Part shown: piece by piece, positions 44,329-55,656 of the stretch
Position numbering within the stretch: position 1 is the stretch's first letter
Layout: every line of letters starts with the position of its first letter
Assembly (NCBI GenBank): GCA_037953625.1
Contig: CM075649.1
Coordinates: 100,631,290 to 100,695,289 of the forward strand
Length of the DNA: 64,000 nucleotides
Direction of reading: 5' to 3'
From: Crotalaria pallida
Taxonomy: Eukaryota; Streptophyta; Magnoliopsida; Fabales; Fabaceae
Position numbers and translations under genes: made by a program
Notes under the pieces: model-generated
The model's database searches: none
Told to the model about the DNA's origin: nothing
What the model saw: the letters and a program-made list of their open reading frames with translations, nothing else

Positions 44329-44937
44329 GATTTGAGATCCTGGTGGATTTCCTATAAGCTTGTAGTGAAGGTTTATTTTTAATTGAATAAAGAGTTAGAG
44401 ATTCTCATATTTGATTTTTGGATTTATGTTCTCATATTACTAATGAGGTGCGTGTAGCACTGTTTCTGGTTTGTTCTTATGATTTACAAATTTGAACAAG
44501 TTTGGGGGCAGCATAACAAAAGCGGGATTACTGCACCATCATATCTAAGAATCAGAAAAGGGAAGTTCTCTATACTTTGTTTTGTTTTCTTTAGTAGTTA
44601 CTAATTGCTTGGGGACAATAAAGTTCTAAGTTTGGGGGGAATGAGTTGATTGGAATTTTTGAAAAAAAATAATTTTTTTACTCTATCTATCCCCTTATTT
44701 ATGTTGAGTTGTCTTGGCAAATAGTATGCATGTGAATTTAGGTTAGGGACTACCTTTTTGTTGATAGTGTGGATATCTAGTTAGGAGAGTTGATTAATTC
44801 TTGTGTTTATGACATAATCTGAATGAGTAGAATACTTTATAGAGGTTGGCTAGTTAAGCAAATTTTTGTTGGAATAATTGATCAGTGGATTGTCCTTACC
44901 TAGTGAGATTTGAGCCTTAAAAGGGGTAAACACAATG
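44329..44937 (+). other. D copy 2 internal non-coding region, left of solo LTR G
   Basis: AT-rich sequence matching 29150-29780 of D copy 1, including the AAGTTTGGGGG-type purine run near 44630. Its last five bases CAATG are the target duplication of G. Confidence 0.75.
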
Positions 44938-45654
44938 TGTAACACCCTCACAATTAATTAGTTAAATTAGGATTGATTAATTAAGTACATTAAAATTTTT
45001 ACGAAAATCCGGCAGAGTTTCCAAAAATTCCTGCTTTTGTACTTGTCCAGACCAGAATAATTTAAAACATAGACTTAAGTATTAAACACAACCAGAATAC
45101 CCTAATGGACTGATCAAAAGATAATACAAGTCGTGGGCTACAACTATTAAACTATACTAAATACACCACTTTAATTCTAGTTCTCTCAATGCCTAATTTA
45201 CACTCCACGGTGTGGAGTGCACTCCTGCTCGGCCATGACTCGTGCATGCTCCCTTTGTACCTATAATAAAAATAGCATGAAGGGTAGCATTACACAGAAC
45301 TTAGGAAATAACTTCTAAGAAGTCATAGTAATACACTAAGCCTAACATTATTATTAGCAAACAACAATCGTAATCAATTTCATACACTCAAACTCATTTA
45401 CTATTCCCTTTTTAACTTATTTACTTTTATTTTCTTATACTTAATTTATCTTATTTAGATTCCAGTATTTAATTCTCTTTACTTTTTTTCTTATTCTTAC
45501 TTTTCTTTTCATTCTTAATTCTCTTTTCATTTTATCTCATTCTTATATTTCTTTTCTTTCTTTTCTCTTTCTTTTTGTCTTACATTACTTTTTTTTCTTT
45601 CCTTTCTCATCCCTGGAGCACATGGTCAGTCCAGGTTGAGTTTAATTATCCTCG

Positions 45655-46000
45655 GAGTCCAACAGACCGTCCGAGTTGCGCTAGTGATCCCCAGAGTCCA
45701 ACACACCGTCTGGGTTGCGCTTCGACAGAGTCCAACAGACCGTCTGCCAAAATCTTTCTTTCTTTTATTAATTATCTCTAGAGTCCAACAGACCGTCTGG
45801 GTTGTGTTTAATTATCCCCCGGAGTCCAACAGAGCGTCCGAGTTGCGCTAGTGATCCCCAGAGTCCAACAGACCGTCTGGGTTGCGCTTCGACAGAGTCC
45901 AACAGACCGTCTGCCGATATATTCTTCTTTTCATTAATTATCCCAGAGGCCAACAGACCGTCTGGGTTGTGCTTCGACAGAGTCCAATAGACCGTCTGCC
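45655..46000. repeat. Minisatellite with CAGACCGTCTG palindromes (G)
   Basis: Nine copies of GAGTCCAACAGACCGTCTG (variants) separated by three kinds of spacer in recurring order, giving a higher-order unit of roughly 170 bp. The core CAGACCGTCTG is an inverted repeat. It is flanked by CT-rich low-complexity sequence (45400-45620, 46010-46140). Confidence 0.85.
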
Positions 46001-46954
46001 GATCTTATTCTTTCTTTTCTTACGTATTCTTTTCTTTCTTTTCTAATTCATAGTTCTCTTTCTTTCTTTCTTTATTACTTATCTTAACTCTTCTTTAGTT
46101 TTCTATTAATTATTCTCTTCTCTCTTTCCTTTCATTAGTAACTTATTATCTTTTTTATATGATCATTTAAGGGTTAACAAACAAATCAAACATTCACAAT
46201 AAACACACATTCACAATCATTTCCCTGATACAAATCCTTACATCTTCTTCTATCTTCTTAATTATTGACTTGGCTCCTACTTTTGTTTACCTCTCATTTT
46301 ATCATTCAAAGTTCTTTGGTATTATTATCATTATCAATTATTCATTCTTCCATCACACAAACACTTTCTTCTATTCTTCACTTATCATAATTTATTTTAC
46401 TATCCAGGGTTGCCCAACTAGCTCTAAGTCCATTCAAACATTCATTTACCATTTGCACATCAACGCACATAGCATCTTTAAGCATGATCACACAATCATT
46501 TACACATATAATCACAAACAAATAAGTGGGTTCATTTCCCTTATTCTTCAACCCTATTTATTATCTCTATATCCCTATATTTTCCTCATTCATTATTTAA
46601 CATTTAACATTTCCATGATAATCACACACATCACAAACATCATCATAACACACATATTTATAGACATAAAAAAATGAGTTTTCTTCTTTATTATCCTTAT
46701 TCTACTTTTATCCATATTGTCTACCCTAGGGTTCCAATATATATATACATCTAACTCTTCTAATCTTAGCTACCGCTATAAGCAACCTAGAATTCATCCC
46801 CTAAGCAAAGGTAATACTCCCTCCTCACCTCAAATGAAGATGGAGAGAGAGAGAACCTTTAAACCCCTAGCCTTGTTTTCCTTGCCCTTGAGACTCCCTT
46901 GAGCTTAGATCCCTTAAACCTAGCTTGCAACCATGGAGGTTAGAGAGAGAAGAC

Positions 46955-47240
46955 TCCAAGCTAGATGGTGGTGGTGATGATGTCGTGTGTTAATGATGAT
47001 GATGGGGGTGATGAAACTTGTCAATGATGCTTGATGATGATGATGATTTCGTGTGGTTGTGTGGGTGGAGGTGATGGTGTTCTTGTTCCCTGTTTCTTGA
47101 TTTAGGGATTAAGGTATGATGATCTTTATGATGAGGGATGATATGAGTTGATGATGAGTGGTGCTTTTGATGGTCTTAGGGCTTGATGATGGTATCGAGC
47201 TCTAGAGAGAGAGAGAGTGAGAGAGAGAGAGAGCTTGAAG
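46955..47240. repeat. GATGAT and GA simple repeats (G)
   Basis: Runs of GATGATGAT at 46970-47060 and of GAGAGA at 47200-47232. Simple-sequence expansions inside the LTR; no further function visible. Confidence 0.8.
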
Positions 47241-47399
47241 ATGATGATGAGGGAAGGCTTGGATGATGGGTGGAAACCATGGGGAATGGTTATGGAGGTT
47301 AGGGTTTGCTTTGGGAGCTTGTGGGTGTGTTTGTTGAGGATGAAATTGAGCAATCCGTGCTCCACACGACTTTTATTTTTTTCCTGATCTGATCGAAAT

Positions 47400-47536
47400 A
47401 CTCAAGTATTCCACTGAATACTTGAGTATTCTGCCCAGTTCCCATTCATTAAGAAATGGAGCAATTCGTGCTCCACACAATTTTATTTTTTCCTGATCTG
47501 ATCGAAATACTCGAGTATTCCTCTGAATACTCGAGT
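47400..47536. promoter_or_regulatory. Two ACTCGAGT-type pairs in the G LTR
   Basis: Intact pair at 47509 and 47529 and a decayed pair (ACTCAAGT at 47400, ACTTGAGT at 47420), each 20 bp apart, inside a duplicated block of about 109 bp. They lie 385-520 bp from the LTR start, comparable to the promoter-proximal pairs of B, C and SIRE. I could not identify a TATA box. Confidence 0.65.
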
Positions 47537-47926
47537 ATTCTGCCCAGCTCTCATTATATTCATTTTCTTTGCACTTCAAAATTCCATAACTTCTTTGTTT
47601 ACCGTCGGATCTTGCTCAAATTTGAAATCAAGCTTCCTAAATTCCTTATCTTCATATCCAACGGTGGAGTTTATGTTTTTGAGTTATAAATCATCTATTT
47701 TTAATTTCCTATCATAACGTATTTAAAACATCGAAAAGTCGTATTTAACGTTCGTTTTCCCCCGTCTTTCAACCTCTTATTCTTTGCTAAGGCTATCCGA
47801 TTACTTCATAGCACAAAAAATAATCCTAATTCATCACCATAATTATTATTGAACATAATTATCATTTTCTTAAGCAATTTATTATTCTAATTATACTTAG
47901 AATAAAATTAAGGATGTTAGACAATG

Positions 47927-48830
47927 AATATTTTTAAACCCCTATTTGTTTCATGAGAGTGTTCTTTTTGATATTGAATTCTAGAACTTGACCTGTGATC
48001 ATTTTGAGATTGATAATTGTTTGCATGCATGAATATGATAAAGGCACATAGGATTATTTTTTTCTGGCCTTCAACAATTTTGATAAACATTTTTCCCTTA
48101 ATTTCCCACTTTGAGCCTATTGAATTATGATTTCTTTGGTACCCTTTCATTAATATGATATTTATTTTTGGTATACTTTGAAATGTGAATGGTGCAATTA
48201 GGAACGTGTTGTTTCAAAATAAAAAAAAGATGTGATAGTGATTAGCTTAAAGTATCAAATATGATCTTTATTTCTCTTTGAAAAAAATGAAGAAAAAAAA
48301 AAGAAATAATGAATGAAGCGAGAATGAGAATGAAAAAGAATGAAAGATGATTGAATTGTGGAGTTGATGTTATTTACAAAGACCCAATGCTCCATTACAT
48401 CAATAATTTAGCCCTTTGTTTATAATCCTTTGTTTCTTATTTCCCACCTTACATCTTTAGCCATGACGACATTACAACCCGATTAAGACCTTTTGATTTT
48501 TACATGTATTCAATAAATTCAGCGGAGATTTTGGTCTATGGTCAAGCTTATGGTAATGCATTTTCATTGATGAACTTGAGTGCAATGTTCTAACCCACTT
48601 GATATATGAGAGAATGTGAGGCTTGTGTGACTACTGATTTGCTATTTCTCTTGAATTTGCTTGCCTGGCTAGTATTTGTAAAGTAATCTGCTTATGACAT
48701 GAAAGTTGTTGCATAGAGTTATTTTATTTTTCTAGTTAGGTATTTGCATTTGAAAATTCTTAGGTGGTTTTGAACCTTGTTTATTTGTTTACTTTTGCTT
48801 GGGACATGCAAAATATTAAGTTTGGGGGTG
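47927..48830 (+). other. D copy 2 internal non-coding region, right of G, with polypurine tract
   Basis: Matches 29810-30717. Ends in AAGTTTGGGGGTG (48818-48830), the polypurine tract, right before the LTR at 48831. Confidence 0.78.
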
Positions 48831-49477
48831 TGATTGGGGTCTAATATATGATGTTTTCCAATAGATTTTATACCCTTTTAACTTAGTTTTGTTTGATTTC
48901 CCAAGCAAGTCAATAGTTTTTAGTATGTTTTTATGTTTAGTTTTAATTCCGTTACACATCATTGGTTTAGGTGTTTTTCCACATGTTTTTAGGTGAATAA
49001 AGAGTTAACTTTAGTGATCAAGAGCAAAAGAAGTGAAGCAAATGAGTGAAGAATCATGAAGATGAAGAAAAAAGAATATTTCAGTCTCAGATACGCCCAA
49101 GTATGAGAACCTTCAGCCCAAGCGTGCGTAATTCGTGCAAAAATTAGAAGAAAAATAGAAAAAGTTCATCAGCAGGCGCACCCAGGCAGAAGCACCGTGC
49201 GCCCAAGCGCGCGTGAGATACACGCCCAAGCAGGAAGGCCATGCGCCCAAGCGCGTGGCGAGACCTGAAATTGATAGAAGATTGAATTTTCAAAATCGTT
49301 CATTATGAAGAATTGAATTAGAGATAGAAGATTAGAGATAGAAGATTAAATTTGAAGACTCCTTCTTAGTTAGGATCTATGTTTATCTCAATTTTAGACA
49401 AAAGATAAATCTGATAATTCCTTATGGAAATAGAAGATTAAATCTTATAGATTTAGGATTTATATTTTACTCAATTA

Positions 49478-50533
49478 TACCATTCATTCATGGAAGAGAA
49501 GTAGACTTACAACACTTTGTACCATTCATTCATTTTTTTTAATCGTTTCTCTCAATTGCTCATTCAAAATTCTTAAGGTACTAACAAAGAAATTTTTCAA
49601 ATCAATGTAAGGTACCAAAGAAAATCAAATTTTTATTTTAGTCTCAAAATGGGCAACTAAGGGAACATTTATCAATTCAAATCAGTTGAAGGCCACAAAA
49701 ACACATCCTAAGTGCCTTAATCATCTTAATGCATGCAAACAATTATCAATCTCAAAATGGTCACAGGTCAAGTTCTAGAACACAAAATCAAAGTGAACAC
49801 ATTCATGAAAGAAATAGGGGTCTCACATCAAGTAGTTCATTAATTCACATACCCCTTCAGTGTTTAGGCTCAAATAACTCACTAGGCTAAAGGTCAGTTC
49901 ACTAATCACAAATTCTCAAAAAGTTTGTCAAAATAACCAGATTTCAAAAATATTTAGAGCTCAATCAAATCAATATCAAAAATCAATGAGTCTAATCCTA
50001 AACTAAGTATTTACACCTATCAATTGAAAAACAGTTCTAAGTCTAGAATAATTAACTACTCCTACCAAGAACACAAACCAACACCAAAAATGGGAGAAGA
50101 ATTGAGATCAGAAAAATTTTTATTTTGTCCACTCCCCCAAACTTAGAGTTTGGCTTGTCCTCAAGCAAACTAATATAACCTAAAACTACAAAATAAAAAT
50201 TAAAAACTACCTAGAAAAACAGGACATTATTTTTGCGAAGTACCTGGTCCAGGATAACATATTGGGAACTAATGGGAACAAATGGGGTCACACCCCCAAA
50301 CTTAGATTCTGCACCCCCTATCACGCCCGGGCGTGAAGTGCACCACGCCTGGGCGCGGCTGGACATGTACCCTTTTTTATTATTATTTTTTTTATAAAAT
50401 TAAAAACAAAAACTAACTAATAACTAATTACCTAAAAAAAATAAACCTAAGGGAAATTACCTAACATTGGGTTGCCTCCCAACTAGCGCTTGTTTAACGT
50501 CACGAGCCTGACGGGTCACCTCCTTTCGAAGGC
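49478..50533 (-). other. Element F 3' non-coding region
   Basis: The reverse complement resembles E 55985-56590 (CTTGAGGACAAGCCAA, CATGAGTGTGTTCT and the TTTGGTACC words). It also contains two purine runs complementary to CCCCCAAACTTAG (50130 and 50295), a perfect 14-bp palindrome CACGCCCGGGCGTG at 50322-50335, and TTGGGAGGCAACCCA near 50465 on the minus strand, a block familiar from Athila elements. Confidence 0.65.
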
Positions 50534-50695
50534 TTAGGGTGGTTGCCAAGATCCTTTCAAGGGTGGCACCTTGCTATTCAGCCTCTTCTCAACACTCACT
50601 CCATTGGGGTGCTGAATGCACATTAGTGGGGCGAAGTTCTCCGCGGTGACTGGTGTTTTTTCAAAAATTTTAATTATAGTTTGCTCATCAGCCAT
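50534..50695 (-). CDS. Element F small ORF after protease (53 codons)
   Basis: ATG at 50695 follows the protease stop without a gap (TAA then ATG). It starts MADEQTIIKIFEKTPVTAEN and ends PPLKGSWQPP. It may be a fragment of the original pol joined by deletion, or a small C-terminal ORF. I do not recognise it. Confidence 0.35.
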   Translation of the reverse strand: MADEQTIIKIFEKTPVTAENFAPLMCIQHPNGVSVEKRLNSKVPPLKGSWQPP

Positions 50696-51235
50696 TTACT
50701 CGAGAATTACTTCTCCCCTAGGCACATCAATCACTGTCCCCGCTATGGCCAAGAATGGCCTTCCAAAAATTAGAGGAATATTTTCATCCTCTTCTATATC
50801 TAAGATCATGAAATCTAGGGGCAGGATAAAATCTTTCACCTTTACCAGAATATCTTCCACCACTCCATATGGGCGGAGGGTGGTTTTATCAGATAACTGA
50901 AGTAATGCTGAGATAGGCTTAACCTTTCCTAAGTTTAATGAATTACAAATAGACAAGGGAATAATGTTAACACTAGATCCTAAGTCATAGAGAGCCTTAC
51001 CTGAGTACTCCTTGCCTATGCTTACTGAAATGGTGAAGCTACCTGGATCCTTCAGCTTTGATGGAAGGTTAAATTTGATGATGCTGCTGCACTTCTCTGC
51101 TATCGGGAATGTTTCCTCAGTGAGCATCCGCTTCTTCTTTGTCAACAACTCCTTCATGAATCTCGCGTACAGAGGCATTTGTGAGAGAGCCTCTGCAGAC
51201 GGGATGTTGATCTGCACCTTCCGTAGCATCTCCAA
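50696..51235 (-). pseudogene. Element F aspartic protease (Athila type)
   Basis: The reading frame covers MLRKVQINIPSAEALSQMP, a lysine-rich stretch, then the protease fold with the active site ALYDLGSSVNIIPLSI and the C-terminal IFGRPFLAIAGTVIDV typical of Athila proteases. It is joined to the upstream Gag part by a one-base frameshift near 51240. It ends at TAA 50696-50698 where RT should continue. Confidence 0.85.
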
Positions 51236-51239
51236 AAAT

Positions 51240-51909
51240 TGGTGAATTTCTTCTGGTCATCCTCTTTCTTCAGCCTCTGAGGATAAGGAATCCTCGGAGG
51301 TAGTGGTGCTGGTTTGGGTGTGCCTTTTTCTTTCTCTTGATCCGTAGGTGGATCCTGCGTTTGTTGCATTGCAGTTGAACCTTCTCCACTTGGTTGCTTT
51401 GGCCCCTCATCCTTCTTCTCAGGCTCAGTTGCATCACCCTTCTTCTGTGGCTCCTCATACGACTTGCCACTTCGAAGGGTAACCGCCATGCACCTCTCCT
51501 TGGTGTAGGTTGCGATCTCTGATATCTGATTGTTTATTTGAGCCACTTGCACCTCCAAGTTGCGAATGTTGACTTGCTGAGTGGCGAAATTCGCCCTGGC
51601 TTCTGCCATGAAGGTATTGGTTGTGGTAGCCATTGCTTCAAGTGCCTTCTCCTAGCCCTGCTTTTGTGGCGGCGATGGATTGGGTGCTGAGCTGTACCAT
51701 GAGGTGTGAGACTGACTGATTTGCCCCAGATTGTGGATATTGGAGTACATGTTATTTTTAGGTACTCCACCACCCACAAAATTAGCTTGCTCCTCACTGG
51801 TTGCCTGACCCTTTCTGACTTCGAAAGAACAATCACCATTCCGGTGACCTTCCCCACAAAAATCGCACCTCATAGTGCTAGATGCAACTGACATACTGAT
51901 TTGGCTCAT
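51240..51909 (-). pseudogene. gag: Element F Gag, C-terminal part with zinc knuckle
   Basis: Starts MSQISMSVASSTMRCDFCGE with the CCHC knuckle CDFCGEGHRNGDC. A TAG interrupts after PSPPQKQG (51652-51654). It then continues with the Athila Gag segment NFATQQVNIRNLEVQVAQIN and TLRSGKSYEEP, followed by a Lys/Glu/Pro-rich linker. It is in a different frame from the N-terminal part. Confidence 0.8.
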
Positions 51910-52225
51910 CTACTTCATTAATGCAGTAATCTGCTGCTGCATCTGCTTGTTCTACTCGAATAAGATCCGGGCTTGACTAGAGTCCTGATCATAACTCTTC
52001 AGGACGCCTTGCTTCACCTGGGTCCTTAGTCCCTGGCTGCTTCTGAATGTCATGTTTGCAATAACTTCCTTGGTATCATTCAACAGTCTTCTTCATCAGC
52101 GATCCACCAGCTGCTGCATCAATCATGCTTTGATTGAATCTGTTGAGCCCATTATAGAACAATTGAATCTACTGCCAGTCTTGCATATATGTTGGGCACT
52201 TCCTCAGTAGCTGGTTGTAGCTCTG

Positions 52226-52702
52226 CTAAGCTTCATGCAACGGCTCGTCATCCTCTTGCATGAATGAATGAACATCCTGCCTCAGCTTTGCTTGTTTCCC
52301 AGCTGGAAGGAACTTATCAATGAATTTGGAGACAAGTATTTTCCAGCTGGAAAGACTCTCTGGTGCTTGGCTTTTCACCCACGTTAGCGCCTCGCCCCTC
52401 AGCGAGAGAGTGAACATCCTCATTCTGATGGCCTCGTCCATGGCACCCTCGATCTTGAAGTATTCGAGCATACTCAGAAAGTTGGCGATATGATCCTTGG
52501 GGTCTTCATGCGGCGCACCACTGAACTGATCCTGCATGATGAGTTGGATGTACTGCGGATCGATTGCGAATGCAGTTGCAGTGATGGCTGGCTGGACTAA
52601 GCTGGAAGCAAGGAAGTCCGGGTCCACGGTTGCATATTCTGCCAAAGTCTTCTGGCGAGGAGGAAGCGGAGAGGATCCGTGAGATCCTCCTCCTCCAGCC
52701 AT
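52226..52702 (-). pseudogene. gag: Element F Gag, N-terminal part
   Basis: The likely start is ATG 52702 (MAGGGGSHGSSPLPPRQKTL); the frame is open upstream to 52795. The Gag core includes EDPKDHIANFLSMLEYFKIE, LSLRGEALTWVKSQAP and KFIDKFLPAGKQAKLRQDV, typical of Athila. It stops at TAG 52226 where Trp is expected. The sequence down to 51910 continues the Gag (YNQLLRKCPTYMQDWQ) with further stops of the same kind. Confidence 0.88.
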
Positions 52703-52895
52703 CTTCAAATTTTGTTTCTTCCCCTCTTGTGCTAGTTTCTTCTTCCTCTTTGCACTCAAATAGATAGTGTTACCTGCAGAGCACAAAAACAACAAAAAGA
52801 TTACGCAACACCTGTCGAGAAAAGAACACTAAAAAAATAAAAAATTCACCTAAAACTACTACTAAGTACCGAAAACTAATTGAAACGAATTTCAA

Positions 52896-52913
52896 TCCCC
52901 AGCAACGGCGCCA
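52896..52913 (-). other. Primer binding site of element F (tRNA-Asp, Athila type)
   Basis: The minus strand reads TGGCGCCGTTGCTGGGGA, six bases from the LTR end at 52920. Confidence 0.85.
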
Positions 52914-53576
52914 AAAACTTGTTGGACTACCAGCAAGTATACCGGATCGACAAGTAATATAATCAATAAGACCAGATATCGTCCTTCAGGGATTGTAAAT
53001 TGTTCAATTAATTATCACCAAGGAGTAGTTAGAAACGAAATTTATAAGTTTGTAACTAATTAATTAAGATTGATTTGAAATAAAATAAAAACAGAAATTA
53101 AATAAAAGTGTTGAGCAATTTGAGAAAGATGTTAGGAACATGGTTTCATTGTATGGCGTTGTTTTTAATCATGAATCTCTGTTTTTCCCTAAAGCAAGAA
53201 CAAATTCCTAAGGTAGTAATTACTAGATTCCTCTTATGCAATTACTGTTTATAATTCAACTTGATAACCATTAATCCCTTATGTGATTAAACCATTGAAT
53301 AACCATTAATTAAGAACAGTGGAATTTAACAAGTTATATAATCCCCACATGTACCCCTACAAGTTGAGTAATTATATTGTTTGATTGAAAGGTCTATTTT
53401 AATTCCTAATTTCTCAATTGAAGAATTAGATATCCAAAGCAAAACATAAATTAGCCAGATATATGAATTGGAAATAAAACACAATCAAACACATGATTTA
53501 GAAACAGAAAAATATCAATTCATAAATTAAATAAAATAATCCATACAAATCCACCAATTCCTAACAAAGGGTTTTA

Positions 53577-53581
53577 GTTAC
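53577..53581. repeat. Target site duplication of element E (GTTAC)
   Basis: GTTAC at 53577-53581 and again at 58549-58553. Confidence 0.9.
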
Positions 53582-54909
53582 TGATTTGGGTCTAATATAT
53601 GATGTTTTTGGGCTTAATTTCACTTCCTTTTACTTTGGTGTTGGCTTGTTTCTCTTGTAAATATAGGTATTTTGTATTAGTTTTAGGAATTTTTAGTTTA
53701 TTAGAATTCTTTGAACGTTTTGATCCGTTTTGGGTATGTTTCAGGTGTTAAGGAGCTTTATTTGGAGAAAATATTATTGGAGCTGAGAAGAGCATAAGAA
53801 GACCTTGAAAATGGCACAAGAACGGAGAGAAACAGAGTCGGAAAATACTGAGCACGCCCAGGCGTGGGAATGGCGTGCCCAGGCGCGCGTGCAGCGGTGA
53901 ATTAAGGGCATCAGATATAGCGCCCCTAGGCGTGCTGGTCTGCACGCCCAGGCGCACCGCGTACGAGAAAGCCCAATTGGGCCTAATTCTGAGCAATTCT
54001 GATGGATTTTGATAAGATTAAGACTTTTATCTATTTATTTTAGCATTAGTATTAGGTTTTAGGCAGAGATTAGAGAGCAATAATCAGTCATTCTTAGAGA
54101 TTAGATTAGAGTTTGAAGGAGATTTACACAGTTTTGGGAGCATTCGAAGGAGGGATCCAGAGAAGATTGAAGATTCAAAGCACATAATTGTGGTAATTTA
54201 GGAATAAATATCATAGTTATTTGTTTTCTTCTTCTCTTTCATTATGTGTAACTAAACCTTTTGTGTTAGGAACATGGTGGATTTGTATTTGTAATTTATT
54301 TTTATGAATTAATGTTTTTCAGTTGTAAATCAAGTGTTTAATTGTGTTTTTAATGATATGCATAGAAGTAGCTAATCTATATTTTGGATTTCTAAATCTG
54401 AATTGGAAAATTAGGATTTAGAATAGGTCATGCAATTGAACAGTATAATGATTCAACTTGTAGGAATACTTTTGGATTATTATATAACTTGATAATTCAC
54501 TGTTCTTAATTAAGGTTATTCAATGGATTAAATTTCTAAGGAATTAGGATTTAATAAGTTGAATAATATACAGTAATTTCATAAGAGGAATCTGGGAATT
54601 ACTATTTTCTGGATTTGTTCTTGATTTGAATGAAAAATATTGATTTATAATAAATAAATGAATATACAATGATACTAAGTTCCTAACCAAGTTCTTCCAT
54701 TTAATTTCTCTTTTATTTTATTTTCAGCATATAATTCTTATATTTAATTTATTTATTTTAATTCTGAATTTTGCATTTTAATAGATTTTATTCTAGATTT
54801 TTCCTTAGTTAGTGATAGATTGAACAATTCTGAGTCCCTGTGGGAACGATATCTGGTCTTAACCGACTATATTACTTTGCGATCTAGTATACTTGCTAGA
54901 GAGTGATCA
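53582..54909 (+). repeat. Element E 5' LTR (1328 bp)
   Basis: Starts TGATTTGGGTC and ends GAGTGATCA. It contains a GC-rich block with CACGCCCAGGCG words at 53850-53960. Matches 57230-58548. Confidence 0.93.
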
Positions 54910-54915
54910 AGTTTT

Positions 54916-54933
54916 TGGCACCGTTGCCGGGGA
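54916..54933 (+). other. Primer binding site of element E (tRNA-Asp type)
   Basis: TGGCACCGTTGCCGGGGA, six bases after the LTR; one base differs from the usual TGGCGCC. Confidence 0.85.
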
Positions 54934-55015
54934 CTTGAATTAGTTTAATCTGTTTTGGCACTAAGAAGTAATATGGAGTGAAATCTATTTTTGATCTTAA
55001 TTGTAATGTACTATA

Positions 55016-55339
55016 ATGACTTGTGAAGAGTTGAATTGTGAAGAGTTGAAATTTTTTGACTTTGTTTTGGCTTCACATCCTCTTACTTATGATGCAAATA
55101 CTTCGATTTATGAGATTGAGAAATTGTATTTCAAAGAGTATAATAAATATGTTGTAGAGGAATTGGTACAAGAGTTCTCCATTAAGGAAGATTTAAATAC
55201 TAATTTCTCGGAAAATTTTGAAGAAAAAGAAATTAAGGTGCATCATGAGGAAGAAGAGGTGAAACAAAACAAAACAGAAGAGGGAAGGATAATAGTAGAG
55301 AATTTTGACTCATCCTTAAAATTTGCGTTAAATCCCTAG
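55016..55339 (+). CDS. E unknown protein, N-terminal part
   Basis: ATG at 55016, 82 bases after the PBS, opens 107 codons: MTCEELNCEELKFFDFVLAS, PLTYDANTSIYEIEKLYF, then a highly charged segment (FSENFEEKEIKVHHEEEEVK). It matches the D ORFs over its whole length. After DSSLKFALNP a stop results from a deletion plus frame change relative to D (D reads LKNCVKSLACLDD here). It occupies the gag position, but I see no Gag core or zinc knuckle. Confidence 0.6.
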   Translation: MTCEELNCEELKFFDFVLASHPLTYDANTSIYEIEKLYFKEYNKYVVEELVQEFSIKEDLNTNFSENFEEKEIKVHHEEEEVKQNKTEEGRIIVENFDSSLKFALNP

Positions 55340-55344
55340 CATGT

Positions 55345-55656
55345 TTGGATGATTCAAAATTTTTCAATTATGTTCGACCCTTGAGTTTTCTTGATGTTTT
55401 TCCAAATCATCAACATAAGTCATTATTATACCATGGGATGAATAAAGATCCTAATAATTTTGTTTTCCTTGTTCATGGAATTAACACCTTCATGAATGGG
55501 GAAAAAGAGAAATTTTCTAAGATGATGCATGATGTAAGGAATGTACCTTTTGACCCTGGTGGGATTGAGCTTATTTTTGAAACTTCCTTACTCCACCATC
55601 ATCCAAGGTTTGTCCCATGGGATGTGGGAATAACTTGTTATTGTTGCATCACATAG
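55345..55656 (+). CDS. E unknown protein, C-terminal part
   Basis: Continues the protein in another frame: LDDSKFFNYVRPLSFLDVFP, HKSLLYHGMNKDPNNFVFLV, HGINTFMNGEKEKFSKMMHD, NVPFDPGGIELIFETSLLHH, ending PWDVGITCYCCIT. D copy 1 has the same blocks. The short gap to the first part and shared order show one ancestral protein of about 215 residues. No family recognised. Confidence 0.6.
   Translation: MDDSKFFNYVRPLSFLDVFPNHQHKSLLYHGMNKDPNNFVFLVHGINTFMNGEKEKFSKMMHDVRNVPFDPGGIELIFETSLLHHHPRFVPWDVGITCYCCIT

Larger units (their letters stand above)
44938..47921 (-). mobile_element. Element G: solo LTR of a Tekay-like family (2984 bp)
   Basis: Starts TGTAACACCC and ends GGATGTTAGA (final CA decayed to GA), with the target duplication CAATG at 44933-44937 and 47922-47926. 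D sequence joins cleanly when it is removed. There is no internal region, so this is the scar of LTR-LTR recombination. Orientation is by analogy with A, B and C (TGTAACACCC at the 3' end of the element strand). It carries ACTCGAGT pairs and a palindromic minisatellite but no ORF like that of B and C; an AT-rich 135-codon ORF at 46270-46677 is low complexity. Confidence 0.85.

Noticed and set aside
46270..46677. 135-codon plus-strand ORF in G
   Set aside because: AT-rich low-complexity translation (Ile, Phe, His, Tyr), antisense to the inferred element direction, with no homologue in the window.
44938..47921. G as a full element or host gene insert
   Set aside because: One LTR-length unit with matching 5-bp flanks and no internal sequence; solo LTR is the simpler reading.
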